A stretch of DNA of 64,000 bases from Adlercreutzia murintestinalis (GTDB lineage: Bacteria > Actinomycetota > Coriobacteriia > Coriobacteriales > Eggerthellaceae): contig NZ_CALPCC010000011.1 of NCBI RefSeq assembly GCF_943192905.1, forward strand, positions 16,568-80,567. The letters are read 5' to 3'. The position numbers and the translations under genes are program-made. The notes under the pieces were generated by a model. It had not been told where the DNA came from and did not search any database. It saw only the letters and a list, made by a program, of their open reading frames with translations. Position 1 is the stretch's first letter. Every line of letters begins with the position of its first letter. Positions 24,262-34,649 of this stretch are shown one piece after another.

Positions 24262-26013
24262 TCACATGCGTTTGGGATGGCGGCCGAAACCGCGGCCCAC
24301 AAGGCGGCGCACTCGGTTTAAGATGCCGGTCGCGAAGGCGGCTTCGGGCCAGGCTCCCCTGATGGCGGGCGTAAAGGTAACCCCCATGGCAAGCGCGCCT
24401 GCTACCAGCAGGTACGCCAGCGTGAGCGGTACATTGCCGCTCGCATCGCACGCAAAGTTCAAGCCCCAGAAGGCCACGGCGCCTACCGCCGCCCCCGCTG
24501 CGCCAACGATGAGGGCGCGCAGGCATGTCTTCACTATCGCGCTCACCTTGAACGGGCGTCCATAGCGCTTCTTGAGGTAGGCTAGCTCCAGCACATCGCC
24601 CAGCGCATAAGCAGCGATCGTGCCCGCAGCAATGAAGTCCATGGTGGTAGAGCCTCCGGCATCATGAATGGCCACCGCGCCCACGATGATGCCCACCTGC
24701 ACGAGGCTGGCTATGAGCGTGAAGATGCTGAACGCCTTCATGCGCCGGATGCTGCTGAACGCCATCTGCAAGTAGGTGTTCACGCCATAGAACGGCAGCG
24801 CCACCGCCATGACGGCCAAATAGCGCGCGATCTGGCCGATGGCGTCTTCGGTGAACGCCCCGATATGATAGAGCGACACCAACGGCTGACTGAACGCGAT
24901 CAGATACAACCCAAAGGGGATCATCAGGAAAAAGATCTGCGTGGTGCCACCGATGATACCGCGCACCACTCCTTCGGTGTTGCCTTTCGCCTGCATGTCG
25001 GAGAGCTCGGTGAACAGGGCGGTGGCCACCGGAATGGCCAGGAAGCTATAAGGGAAGGTGAACCATAGCCGCGCGTATGCGATGACGCTCGGGCCGTTGT
25101 CGGCGAACGTGTACGAGGCGGCATTCGCCACGCTGACCGTGACGAAACCGATGAGGGTGACGATGAGCGCAGGCACGCCCAGGCGCACCGTTTCGCGCAG
25201 GCCGGGATCGTGGAAGTTGATGCGGGGCGTCAGCAGGATGCCGTTGCGGCGCAAACCCGGCAGCTGAATGAGCAGCTGAATGGCCACACCGGCCGGGTTG
25301 CCAATGGCGATCACCAGAAGGGCCAGCTGCGGGTCGTTCGGCGCAAGATAGGCATACGCGATGAACGTGGCTATGACCGCCAGATTGTTGAACACCGGCG
25401 CGATGGCACCCCAGATGTAGTCGCGGTTCGCGTTCAACAGGCCGCTGATGATGGACGAGGCGCCATAGAACACCAGCTGAATAGCGAAGAAACGGAACAG
25501 TAGCACTGCGGTGCCCATTTCCTCTTGGTTGCTAAAGAACGTCTGGGTATAGATGACCTGAGCGGGGAAGAGGATGCAGATCAGGCTGAGCGCGCCCAAG
25601 CCGAGCACCACGAGGGTGAGCAGATTGGAGGCATAGCGGCGGCTTGCCTGACGCCCGGCATTGCGCTTGAGCGAGAGGTATACGGGCAAGAACGCGGTGG
25701 AGAGCATGCCGCCCATGACCAGCTCGTAGAGCATGTTGGGCAGATTGTTAGCAACCTGATAGCTGGAACTGAGGAAGGTGGCGCCCAACGCGAAAGCCAT
25801 GGCCCACGTGCGTGCGAAACCGGTGATGCGGCTGATGATGGTGCAGATGCTGATGAGCGCGGCTGATGCGCCGATGTTGGTCGCGTCGGCGGGCGCCGTG
25901 TTGCGCGACGGTGGGGGCGCGCTGCTCTGATCGGCCGAAGCCGTGATGTCTGCGGACTCCAGCGCCTCAGCGCGAGAGTCAGGCCGTATCGCGTGTTTCG
26001 GTCCAGATCCCAT
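24262..26013 (-). CDS. murJ: Lipid II flippase MurJ (MviN)
   Basis: 583 residues with about 14 membrane helices of the MOP exporter superfamily. A ~65-residue Pro/Ala/Ser-rich cytosolic N-terminus precedes the first helix (ALISICTIISRITGFARTWA). MurJ features include the basic cavity residues in NRDYIWGAIAPVFNN and VRLGVPALIVTL. It flips lipid II for peptidoglycan synthesis. ATG 26013 is preferred; the frame extends upstream without support. It is divergent from nadK, sharing a 76-base promoter region. Confidence 0.92.
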   Translation of the reverse strand: MGSGPKHAIRPDSRAEALESADITASADQSSAPPPSRNTAPADATNIGASAALISICTIISRITGFARTWAMAFALGATFLSSSYQVANNLPNMLYELVMGGMLSTAFLPVYLSLKRNAGRQASRRYASNLLTLVVLGLGALSLICILFPAQVIYTQTFFSNQEEMGTAVLLFRFFAIQLVFYGASSIISGLLNANRDYIWGAIAPVFNNLAVIATFIAYAYLAPNDPQLALLVIAIGNPAGVAIQLLIQLPGLRRNGILLTPRINFHDPGLRETVRLGVPALIVTLIGFVTVSVANAASYTFADNGPSVIAYARLWFTFPYSFLAIPVATALFTELSDMQAKGNTEGVVRGIIGGTTQIFFLMIPFGLYLIAFSQPLVSLYHIGAFTEDAIGQIARYLAVMAVALPFYGVNTYLQMAFSSIRRMKAFSIFTLIASLVQVGIIVGAVAIHDAGGSTTMDFIAAGTIAAYALGDVLELAYLKKRYGRPFKVSAIVKTCLRALIVGAAGAAVGAVAFWGLNFACDASGNVPLTLAYLLVAGALAMGVTFTPAIRGAWPEAAFATGILNRVRRLVGRGFGRHPKRM

Positions 26014-26057
26014 GGTGTATATGATACCCGAGCGGCAGCAAAGCGCATGGGGAGCCG

Positions 26058-26063
26058 TATAAT
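26058..26063 (+). promoter_or_regulatory. Probable -10 element of nadK
   Basis: A perfect TATAAT lies 27 bases before the nadK start codon in the short divergent region with murJ. The -35 box is not convincing. Confidence 0.4.
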
Positions 26064-26089
26064 GGGCGCAAACCGATCGAAGGAGGATC

Positions 26090-26983
26090 ATGCGCGCACT
26101 GATCGTTCAGAACAGCAACAGCCGCGATGCGACCGATGCTGCCTTGCTGCTCACTGCGTATTTCATGTCGCAAGGGGTTGCGTGCGAGCGCGTGTCATCC
26201 GATGAGCTGTATTGCCCTGAGTTCGCCCAAAGCGGGCATCTACCGGCGCGCCAGCGCGCCTGCGATGCGCAGCTTGCCGTGGTGCTGGGGGGAGATGGCA
26301 CCATCTTGCGCACTGCACGGCTGCTGGCGGATACGGAAACGCCTATCTTGGGGATCAATTTCGGCCACTTGGGCTTTTTGGCTAACGATGCAGCGGCCGG
26401 GGTCGTGGAGCTGACCGCGCGCGCTTTGGCCGGAGAGCTGCTGGTGCAGCACCGTACGAACCTACAAGCGTGCATCGTGTGCGAAGGGCAGCGGGACCCC
26501 TATGCAGACGAAGAGGCATCCGGCTCAGAACCCGGGCGCTTCTTCGCGCTGAACGAGTTCGCCGTCACGCGAGGGGCCATGGGGCGCACCTTGCAGTTCG
26601 GGTTAGATGTGGGCGAGAGCCATATTGGCGATTTCGCGGGGGACGGTATCGTGGTTGCCAGCGCCACGGGCTCAACGGCCTATGCGCTCGCGGCGGGCGG
26701 CCCGTTGGTGGCGCCGAGCTTCAGCGGGCTCATCGTGCAGCCCATCGCTCCGCATACCTTGAGCGCGCGCGGGGTGCTCACCGATCCCAACGACATCGTG
26801 TGCGTGCAGATGACGCGTTCGGCTGATGCGGAAGCGGCCATGGTGTTCGCTGACGGCGATCTGTTGACGCTTTCCGGCCCGATCAAGCGCATCTACGTGA
26901 GCCGGGGCGCGCATCCTACCACCTTGCTCTATGCCGAGGCGGACCATTTCTACGAGTACGCTGCGCGAACGTTCTTCGCATAG
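26090..26983 (+). CDS. nadK: NAD kinase
   Basis: 297 residues. VVLGGDGTILRTARL holds the GGDG motif with the catalytic Asp. NEFAVTRG and the glycine-rich DGIVVASATGSTAYALAAGGP complete the NAD kinase signature. It phosphorylates NAD to NADP. ATG 26090 follows an excellent aaggagga site. A ~20-residue insert near 140 (PYADEEASGSEPGR) is not part of the core. It appears monocistronic. Confidence 0.95.
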   Translation: MRALIVQNSNSRDATDAALLLTAYFMSQGVACERVSSDELYCPEFAQSGHLPARQRACDAQLAVVLGGDGTILRTARLLADTETPILGINFGHLGFLANDAAAGVVELTARALAGELLVQHRTNLQACIVCEGQRDPYADEEASGSEPGRFFALNEFAVTRGAMGRTLQFGLDVGESHIGDFAGDGIVVASATGSTAYALAAGGPLVAPSFSGLIVQPIAPHTLSARGVLTDPNDIVCVQMTRSADAEAAMVFADGDLLTLSGPIKRIYVSRGAHPTTLLYAEADHFYEYAARTFFA

Positions 26984-27119
26984 GTAGCAGATTTGCGGTA
27001 CGTCGCATGTCTGTGCGTGCGCGTGTGCTGGTTCGGTAAAAGATCGCCTCACCGCCAAGAGAGCCTGCGCGCGGTTTGACGCTCGCTCATCTCGAAGCTG
27101 CGCCCGCAGCCGTTATGAC

Positions 27120-27413
27120 TTATGACTCGTCTGGCGCATCATCGAGCGGCTGTTCGCGATGCCAGGGGCGCAACCGCCGCGCATACGCGCATCCCTCGGG
27201 CAAACGCGGGTCAACCAGGGCCGTCCAGAGCGTGACGCGCCCGCAGCGCTCGCATGCATCGAACCGATGGTCGTACACAGTGCACAGGCGCGTTTCGACA
27301 TCTAAGAACTCGCAGGGCGCTGCATAATCGATGATGACGTCGCCATCATCGTCCACATCGCGCTCGAAGCAGCACCGCCCGCATCGGTCGCAGATATCGT
27401 CCCACCAACCCAC
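27120..27413 (-). CDS. YkgJ-family cysteine cluster protein
   Basis: 97 residues with eight cysteines: CDRCGRCCF, CEFLDVETRLC and CERCG, then a lone C in PEGCAYARRL. This matches the UPF0153/YkgJ Zn- or Fe-binding cluster family, whose function is unknown. It follows the DUF1846 gene by eight bases on the same strand and is probably cotranscribed. Confidence 0.8.
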   Translation of the reverse strand: MGWWDDICDRCGRCCFERDVDDDGDVIIDYAAPCEFLDVETRLCTVYDHRFDACERCGRVTLWTALVDPRLPEGCAYARRLRPWHREQPLDDAPDES

Positions 27414-27421
27414 GCGCCGCC

Positions 27422-28903
27422 TTACTTATGGTAATAGCGGTGCTGCTCGTATTTCGGCTCGCAGCATACGTTGATGCCCAGCGTGCGATAGAGCTTCTGG
27501 TCGGTGAGGCTGACGATGACGCTGAAAAACGCATCGCAGCCGCGTAGGTCGTCCAGATGTTCGATCAGCCGCTCGGCCAGAGGCTCGGTAACGCTTGAAA
27601 TGGACAGCGCGATGAGCGTCTCATCGGAATGCAGGCGCGGGTTGCGGCTATGAAGGTGATCGGTCTTCAAATGACAGATGGGCTCGATGGCCTCGTCGGT
27701 GATCACGTCGATATCATCATGGATATCGGCCATGGCCTTCAATGCGTTCATGAGCAGGCTTGATGCGGCCCCCAACAGGTTCGAGGTCTTGCCGGTGACG
27801 ACCGTGCCGTCGGGTAGCACCATGGCGCCTGCAGGACCGCCGGTCATCTCTTCTTTGAGCAGGGCTGCGCTGCGGGCGGGGAAATCGGTCGTGCTGATGC
27901 CGGACTGGTTCATCAGCACCTCGAGCTTCTTGAGCGCCTCTTCGCCCGCGCCGGTCTCCTTCACCTCAACGGCTTGTTTGAAGTAGCGCCGCATGATCTC
28001 CAGATTGGCCGCCTCGCGCACCGCATCGTCGTCGACGATGGCATAGCCTGCCATGTTGACGCCCATGTCGGTGGGGCTTTGGTAGGGGCTTGTGCCCATG
28101 ATGCGCTCCATCATGGTCTTGAGCACGGGGAATATCTCGATGTCACGGTTGTAATTCACCGTGGTGTCACCGTAGGCTTCCAGATGGAACGGATCGATGG
28201 CGTTGTAGTCGTCCAGATCGACCGTTGCCGCCTCGTAGGCGATGTTGACCGGATGCTGCAACGGCAGATTCCAGATGGGAAACGTTTCGTATTTCGCGTA
28301 TCCTGCGCGCACGCCGCGTTGGTGCTCATGGTAGATCTGGCTGAGGCAGGTAGCCATCTTGCCCGAACCTGGCCCCGGCGCGGTGACCACGACGAGCGGG
28401 CGCTTGGTTTCCACGTAATCGTTCTTGCCGAAGCCCTCTTCGCTGGCAATGTGGTCGATGTCGAACGGATAGCCAGCAATGGGGTAGTGCAGGGCGCTTT
28501 TGATGCCCATGGCATCGAGCCGATGACGGAAGGCGTCCACTGAGGGTTGATTGGCGTAATGGGTGATGACCACCGTGCTCACCAGAAAGCCCATGTCGCG
28601 CAGCACATCCATCAAGCGCAGCACGTCCTCATCGTAGGTGATGCCAAGGTCTCCGCGCTTCTTGCTCTTCTCAATGTGGTTGGCGTTTACCGTGATGAGT
28701 ATTTCCACATCGTCGGCCATGCTTTGGAGCATGCGAATCTTACTGTCGGGCTCAAAGCCGGGCAGCACGCGGCTGGCGTGCAGATCATCGAAGATCTTGC
28801 CGCCGAACTCCAGGTAGAGCTTGCCGCCGAACTGCCCGATGCGCTCGCGGATGCGCTCGGCCTGCATTTGGATATAGGTGGCGTTATCGAATCCTTCGCG
28901 CAT
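27422..28903 (-). CDS. DUF1846 domain protein
   Basis: 493 residues spanning the whole DUF1846 family (about 490-505). GFDNATYIQMQAERIRERI at the N-terminus and VVTAPGPGSGKMATCLSQI, with a P-loop-like glycine stretch, are typical. Structural genomics has described the family, but its role is not established; a nucleotide-related enzyme is plausible. The start is placed at ATG 28903, which has a ggagacgcc ribosome site; 28945 is an alternative. It is divergent from pyrG. Confidence 0.9.
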   Translation of the reverse strand: MREGFDNATYIQMQAERIRERIGQFGGKLYLEFGGKIFDDLHASRVLPGFEPDSKIRMLQSMADDVEILITVNANHIEKSKKRGDLGITYDEDVLRLMDVLRDMGFLVSTVVITHYANQPSVDAFRHRLDAMGIKSALHYPIAGYPFDIDHIASEEGFGKNDYVETKRPLVVVTAPGPGSGKMATCLSQIYHEHQRGVRAGYAKYETFPIWNLPLQHPVNIAYEAATVDLDDYNAIDPFHLEAYGDTTVNYNRDIEIFPVLKTMMERIMGTSPYQSPTDMGVNMAGYAIVDDDAVREAANLEIMRRYFKQAVEVKETGAGEEALKKLEVLMNQSGISTTDFPARSAALLKEEMTGGPAGAMVLPDGTVVTGKTSNLLGAASSLLMNALKAMADIHDDIDVITDEAIEPICHLKTDHLHSRNPRLHSDETLIALSISSVTEPLAERLIEHLDDLRGCDAFFSVIVSLTDQKLYRTLGINVCCEPKYEQHRYYHK

Positions 28904-29043
28904 GGCGTCTCCCGTGATCGGATGCGCGGCCGTGTGGCCACTCACGATGGTCTCTCAATGCTGGATCAGAAACGGCGCTGCGGCATTCGATGAGTGTTTC
29001 GCCGACCTCTTAACATCCATGCAACAAACTGATGAGAGTATAG

Positions 29044-30699
<1,656 letters not shown>

Positions 30700-30793
30700 C
30701 AGCAGCCGCCGCACGCGCCTGATCTGCGCTTTTCAAGCTGGCCTTGAAGGTCGCCTCATAACCCCCGAGATTTCTGCTTCTGAGAGCCAACTC

Positions 30794-30810
30794 TTGGCAC
30801 GGGAATTGCT
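30794..30810 (+). promoter_or_regulatory. Sigma-54 promoter of the first CoA-transferase gene
   Basis: TTGGCACGGGAATTGCT has GG and GC separated by exactly ten bases and matches the -24/-12 consensus (TGGCACG-N4-TTGCW). The predicted start site is about 30820, leaving a ~70-base leader to ATG 30894. Confidence 0.88.
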
Positions 30811-30893
30811 TAAAGAACCTCCGGAAACCCTGCTGCACGAGCAGGGGGCGAAGGGACCCGCAGGTGCGGGCCGTCAGATACGGAGGAATGCCT

Positions 30894-32138
30894 ATGAAAT
30901 CATCGGAGCGTCCCAAGTTCGGTAACTTGCAAAACCTCAAGGTGCTGAACGCAGGCGCCGTCATAGCGGCGCCCTTCGTCTGCGAGCTGTTCGCTGAGCA
31001 GGGCGCGGACGTGATCGAGTTGGAGAGCACGATTGCTCCTGACATGTATCGCATGTACGGCGATGCGTGGTCGGTCGATCGCCGCAACCAGCGCATGATG
31101 ACACTGAACATTCCTTCACCGGAGGGCAAGGAGATCCTGCTCAACATGGTGAAGTGGGCTGATGTGCTCGTGGAGTCCTCCAAGGGTGGCACGTGGGCCA
31201 AGTGGGGTCTTACCGACGAGGTGCTCTGGGAGGCGAACCCGGCGCTCGTGATCCTGCATATCTCCGGTTTCGGCAACTATGGCGATCCGGATTATGTGCG
31301 CAAGGCGTCCTTCGACCCCATCGGGCAAGCATTCGGCGGCTACTCGAACCTCAATGGTGCTCCGGGCTCAGCGCCTAGCGTCACCAAGCCTTTCACGGGC
31401 GACTTCATGACGGCGCTCATGGGCGCGTGGGCTACTCTGGCAGCCGTCATCCGCGCTCGTGAGACCGGCGAGGGCGAATCCATCGACTGTTGCCAGTTCG
31501 AGGCGCTCGTGCGTCTGCAGGGGGCAACCCTCTCTGACGGTATCAACCACGGCATTCAGCCTGCGCGCATCGGCAATGAGGACCTGGTGGGCGCATGTGC
31601 CGGTTCGCAGAAGTGCAAGGATGGCTACGTGCAGGTGTCGGTGGGTGGCGCTGGTCCTGTGCGCAAGCTGGTGGAGTTCTTCGGCTTCGCTGAGGATCCC
31701 GACTTCCAGCCACTGGGCAGCTATGCCTCTATCTCGCGTGCGCCTGGCTGCAAGAGCATCGATGAGCCCATGCCACCGCGCGCTGCCAAGTTCCGCGCTG
31801 CGCTGGACAAGTGGTGCGAAGAGCACACGGTGGAAGAGGTTAACAAGACCTTCTCTGAGATGGGCGTGCCGGTCAGCCCGCATATGACCTACGCCATGAT
31901 GCTGGAGGATCCGCACTACAAGGCGCGCGAGGTGTTCATTGACGTGTATGACGAGATCACCGAAAAGGAAGTGAAGCAGGTCAATATGATCCCGCGCTTC
32001 AAGAAGCATCCCGGCCAGGTGGTGCGCGGTGGCGCGAAGTACGACGCCGATACCGCAGACATCATGGAGGAATTCGGCTACACCCCTGAACAGGTGGCGG
32101 AGTTCTACGAGAAGGGTGTTCTGAAGAAGGGCGAGTAA
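30894..32138 (+). CDS. CaiB/BaiF family CoA-transferase (copy 1)
   Basis: 414 residues, family III CoA-transferase. The sequence resembles E. coli CaiB along its length: KFGNLQNLKVLNAG at the N-terminus, LHISGFGNYGDPDYV, and MIPRFKKHPGQVVRGG near the C-terminus. The catalytic aspartate is D170 in TGDFMTAL. It transfers CoA between carboxylic acids via a mixed anhydride and thioester on Asp. ATG 30894 is chosen for its ggagga site. It has its own sigma-54 promoter and is followed by an MFS carrier with another. The acceptor is unknown; carnitine-like acids are one option. Confidence 0.88.
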   Translation: MKSSERPKFGNLQNLKVLNAGAVIAAPFVCELFAEQGADVIELESTIAPDMYRMYGDAWSVDRRNQRMMTLNIPSPEGKEILLNMVKWADVLVESSKGGTWAKWGLTDEVLWEANPALVILHISGFGNYGDPDYVRKASFDPIGQAFGGYSNLNGAPGSAPSVTKPFTGDFMTALMGAWATLAAVIRARETGEGESIDCCQFEALVRLQGATLSDGINHGIQPARIGNEDLVGACAGSQKCKDGYVQVSVGGAGPVRKLVEFFGFAEDPDFQPLGSYASISRAPGCKSIDEPMPPRAAKFRAALDKWCEEHTVEEVNKTFSEMGVPVSPHMTYAMMLEDPHYKAREVFIDVYDEITEKEVKQVNMIPRFKKHPGQVVRGGAKYDADTADIMEEFGYTPEQVAEFYEKGVLKKGE

Positions 32139-32154
32139 GCCTTTTTGGAAGCAT

Positions 32155-32199
32155 CGCGCAGCGCTCCGAAGACGGGGATGCTCGCACGGAGGCTGCGCG
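32155..32199. repeat. Long imperfect inverted repeat between CoA-transferase 1 and its MFS carrier
   Basis: CGCGCAGCGCTCCG (32155-32168) pairs with CGGAGGCTGCGCG (32187-32199) with one bulge. It has no T-run. It lies 26 bases upstream of a sigma-54 promoter, so it may be an RNA hairpin ending the first transcript or an activator-binding dyad. Confidence 0.4.
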
Positions 32200-32224
32200 A
32201 AATACATAGGTTTGGGGCTCCTGG

Positions 32225-32241
32225 TTGGCACGCGTTTTGCT
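32225..32241 (+). promoter_or_regulatory. Sigma-54 promoter of MFS carrier 1
   Basis: TTGGCACGCGTTTTGCT has GG-N10-GC spacing and a full -24/-12 match. The start codon of the carrier gene lies 43 bases downstream. Confidence 0.88.
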
Positions 32242-32283
32242 TGATGGTCGGCGAGGAGTTCCAAGCCCAACGAAGGAGGAAAT

Positions 32284-33561
32284 ATGGGAACTGAACAAAT
32301 GAAGGGCAGCAATTACGCCTGGGCTATCGCTATTGCCTGCGTTGCGTTCTATGCTGTCCCGTTGGCGTGCGTGGGCAACCAAGCCGGTCTGTTCGCCACG
32401 CCGGTCATGGACCAGTTCGGTTGGTCTCGTACCGACGCGACGCTGTACATGTCCATCCAGCCTTGGGTCGCAGCTATCTGCACGCCCATCGCTGGCAAAT
32501 TGATCTCGCAGTACAACCCGCGCTGGATCATGACGGGTGCTGCGGCGCTGTTCGGCATCGCATCTCTTGCCTGCGCTTGGTTCACCGAGCCGTGGCAGTG
32601 GAACGTCTATGGTGTGTGCTATGGCATCTCTGCGGCATTCTGGATGTACATCGCCGTGCCCACGTTCATCAACCGCTGGTTCGCTAAGAGCAACGGGACC
32701 GTTATTGGCGTCATCGGCATGACCGCCTCTATCTTGGGTGCCATCATGAGCCCGGTGGTGCAAAGCTGGATTACCGCTTATGGCTGGGAAACCGCTCGTA
32801 TCATCAACAGCTCCATTGCTCTTATCGTGGGTGTTGTGTTCACCGCTGCTCTGCTGCGCGAGTCTCCCGAGAAGATGGGCGTGCTGCCTTGGGGCTATGG
32901 CGCTGCGCAGAAGGACCGCGCTGAGTCTGAGGTCGCTCAGGTGACCGAGGTCAAGGAGACCGCTGGTATCACCCGTGCACAGGCCATGAAGAGCCCGGCT
33001 CTGTGGCTGCTGGTCATCATGGCTGGTCTGTTCGTGGTCGCTGCTGGCATGATGCAGCAGTTCTCTTCGTACGCTTCCACCGGTCCGCTGGGCGCTGCGG
33101 TTGGCGCGCTGGGCGTTACCGTTTGCATGGTCGGCCAGGTCGTCGGCAAGTTCGCTCTTGGCTGGCTGTGCGACCATACGGGTGCGAAGGTGTCCGGCGT
33201 GGTTGCTTCCATTCTGGGTGCTGCCGGTATCGCTATCGTGCTGTTCAGTGTTGACAACGCCATGATGTTCTATGTGGGCGTATTCCTGTTCGGCGGCGGC
33301 TTCGCGGCTCTGAACATCGTTCCCCCGATGACCTGCCAGCAGGCCTTCGGTGACAAGGACTATGCGAACATCTTCTCGATCGTCGCAACCGGTCTGAACA
33401 TCTTCTCGGGCTTCTCTGCTCTGATCTATGCTCAGATCTACGACATCACGGGTTCGTTCGCGGGCTGCTTCTGGCTGATCATCGCCTTCTACGTGATCAC
33501 GGCCATCTGCTCGATCGTCATCATCCCCATGGGCCGTCGCCTCTGGGCTAAGAAGAACTAA
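32284..33561 (+). CDS. MFS transporter, oxalate/formate-antiporter-like (copy 1)
   Basis: 425 residues with 12 predicted membrane helices. The order of helices and the loop GWLCDHTGAKVSG between halves fit the OFA-type monocarboxylate branch of the major facilitator superfamily. It is 43% or so hydrophobic by eye, with no signal peptide. It sits directly behind the first CoA-transferase and has its own sigma-54 promoter, so it probably imports the island's carboxylate substrate or exports its product. Ribosome site aaggagga. A terminator follows at 33601. Confidence 0.88.
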   Translation: MGTEQMKGSNYAWAIAIACVAFYAVPLACVGNQAGLFATPVMDQFGWSRTDATLYMSIQPWVAAICTPIAGKLISQYNPRWIMTGAAALFGIASLACAWFTEPWQWNVYGVCYGISAAFWMYIAVPTFINRWFAKSNGTVIGVIGMTASILGAIMSPVVQSWITAYGWETARIINSSIALIVGVVFTAALLRESPEKMGVLPWGYGAAQKDRAESEVAQVTEVKETAGITRAQAMKSPALWLLVIMAGLFVVAAGMMQQFSSYASTGPLGAAVGALGVTVCMVGQVVGKFALGWLCDHTGAKVSGVVASILGAAGIAIVLFSVDNAMMFYVGVFLFGGGFAALNIVPPMTCQQAFGDKDYANIFSIVATGLNIFSGFSALIYAQIYDITGSFAGCFWLIIAFYVITAICSIVIIPMGRRLWAKKN

Positions 33562-33600
33562 GCCGCAAGGCGATATATCCCTGGGCTTGGGATCGAATGG

Positions 33601-33629
33601 GAAGGCCGCCCTCGGGCGGCCTTCTTTTT
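33601..33629 (+). terminator. Intrinsic terminator after MFS carrier 1
   Basis: GAAGGCCGCCC (33601-33611) and GGGCGGCCTTC (33614-33624) form a strong stem followed by TTTTT. Confidence 0.88.
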
Positions 33630-33722
33630 GTGTCGGGTCGTGCTGCGGGATACGGCGCAGGGAGCATGTACGAGAGCGAGGTCTGCGCTTGAGATGTGCG
33701 GGCGAGCGGAGATGCCGCCTTC

Positions 33723-34487
33723 TTACCGTTCGTACCAGCCCTTTACCTGCTTGTAGAGCGGCAGGATGATCTGACGCTGCTCTTTGAACGCGGCTTCGGC
33801 TTCCATGAGCTCTTCGATCTTCTCGGGCGTCAATTCGGTGAGCTTGACGTGCAAAGCCGTGTTGAGCCGCTTCTTCGCATCCTTATAGGCTCGCTTCGCC
33901 GTAAATCCCATCTTGCGTTTCGCGAAAGCGTACCGGTCGTCGGTAACGCCGATGAGCGCGAGATCCTCCAGCATGCGATCGATGAGCTCGCGCATGCCCG
34001 CGTCCTCGTCAGCATGCTCTTTAGACTCGGCCTGAAGACGCTCGATCTCGGCAGCGCTCACGTGCGTGGTCGCTTGATGCACGATGATGTCGGCGTTCTT
34101 GTGATCGAGATTGTCGGCGCCGATGACGATCTCTCCGTCGGCGCTGATGCTGAACTTCAAGTCGATGCGAGGCACGCCACCGCTGCTCCATTTGATGTTG
34201 CGCACGCGGATGCGGCAGAGGTCCAGGTTGTCGCGCACGAGCGGACGATCGCCAAGCACGATATGGAACTCTGCGGCCATCTGAAACGAGCCGGACGTGG
34301 AGAAGAGGTGCTTGGTGGTATGCGGCAGCTTGATGTTGGGCCGCACCACCTCGGACACGTATTCACCGGGCAACTCAACCCCGAGCCCTAACGGCATGAT
34401 GGCCTTGCTGATATCGAGCTGGATGCGCGCGTGGTCGCCTTCGACCTTGTGCAGCGCGTCGTAGATGTCCTTGGCTTTCTGTGCCAT
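33723..34487 (-). CDS. Stand-alone Hsp70 (DnaK) substrate-binding domain, no ATPase domain
   Basis: 254 residues. Residues 28-140 align with the DnaK peptide-binding beta domain: PLGLGVELPGEYVSEVVRPN, KHLFSTSGSFQMAAEFHIVL, VPRIDLKFSISADGEIVIGA. The rest is a helical lid-like region rich in Lys, Glu and Ala, ending KQVKGWYER. The ~380-residue nucleotide-binding domain is missing, and no fragment of it lies upstream, so this is an intact small gene rather than a remnant. ATG 34487 has an aaggag site. A sigma-54 promoter on the minus strand lies ~40 bases upstream, back-to-back with that of the second CoA-transferase. It may act as a holdase for island enzymes (inference). Confidence 0.82.
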   Translation of the reverse strand: MAQKAKDIYDALHKVEGDHARIQLDISKAIMPLGLGVELPGEYVSEVVRPNIKLPHTTKHLFSTSGSFQMAAEFHIVLGDRPLVRDNLDLCRIRVRNIKWSSGGVPRIDLKFSISADGEIVIGADNLDHKNADIIVHQATTHVSAAEIERLQAESKEHADEDAGMRELIDRMLEDLALIGVTDDRYAFAKRKMGFTAKRAYKDAKKRLNTALHVKLTELTPEKIEELMEAEAAFKEQRQIILPLYKQVKGWYER

Positions 34488-34526
34488 GAGGGCTCCTTCT
34501 CCGGGGTCCGATATGCCGTTTGAACC

Positions 34527-34541
34527 GCAATAAATGTGCCA
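34527..34541 (-). promoter_or_regulatory. Sigma-54 promoter of the Hsp70-domain gene (minus strand)
   Basis: On the minus strand, TGGCACATTTATTGC has GG-N10-GC spacing. The start codon at 34487 lies about 40 bases downstream. Its -24 box overlaps a GTGCCA-tct-TGGCAC dyad shared with the divergent promoter. Confidence 0.8.
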
Positions 34542-34543
34542 TC

Positions 34544-34560
34544 TTGGCACGTGTTTTGCA
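34544..34560 (+). promoter_or_regulatory. Sigma-54 promoter of the second CoA-transferase gene
   Basis: TTGGCACGTGTTTTGCA has GG-N10-GC spacing, 90 bases before ATG 34650. It is back-to-back with the minus-strand promoter, the two -24 GG pairs only five bases apart, so both holoenzymes could hardly bind at once. Confidence 0.87.
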
Positions 34561-34649
34561 TCTTCGCCGGAAGAGCGCAGACCGCTTCCATCATGCGCGG
34601 ACGCTTCGCATGAGCGGTGCTGCAGAGATGACCAGGTAAGGAGAAGCCT

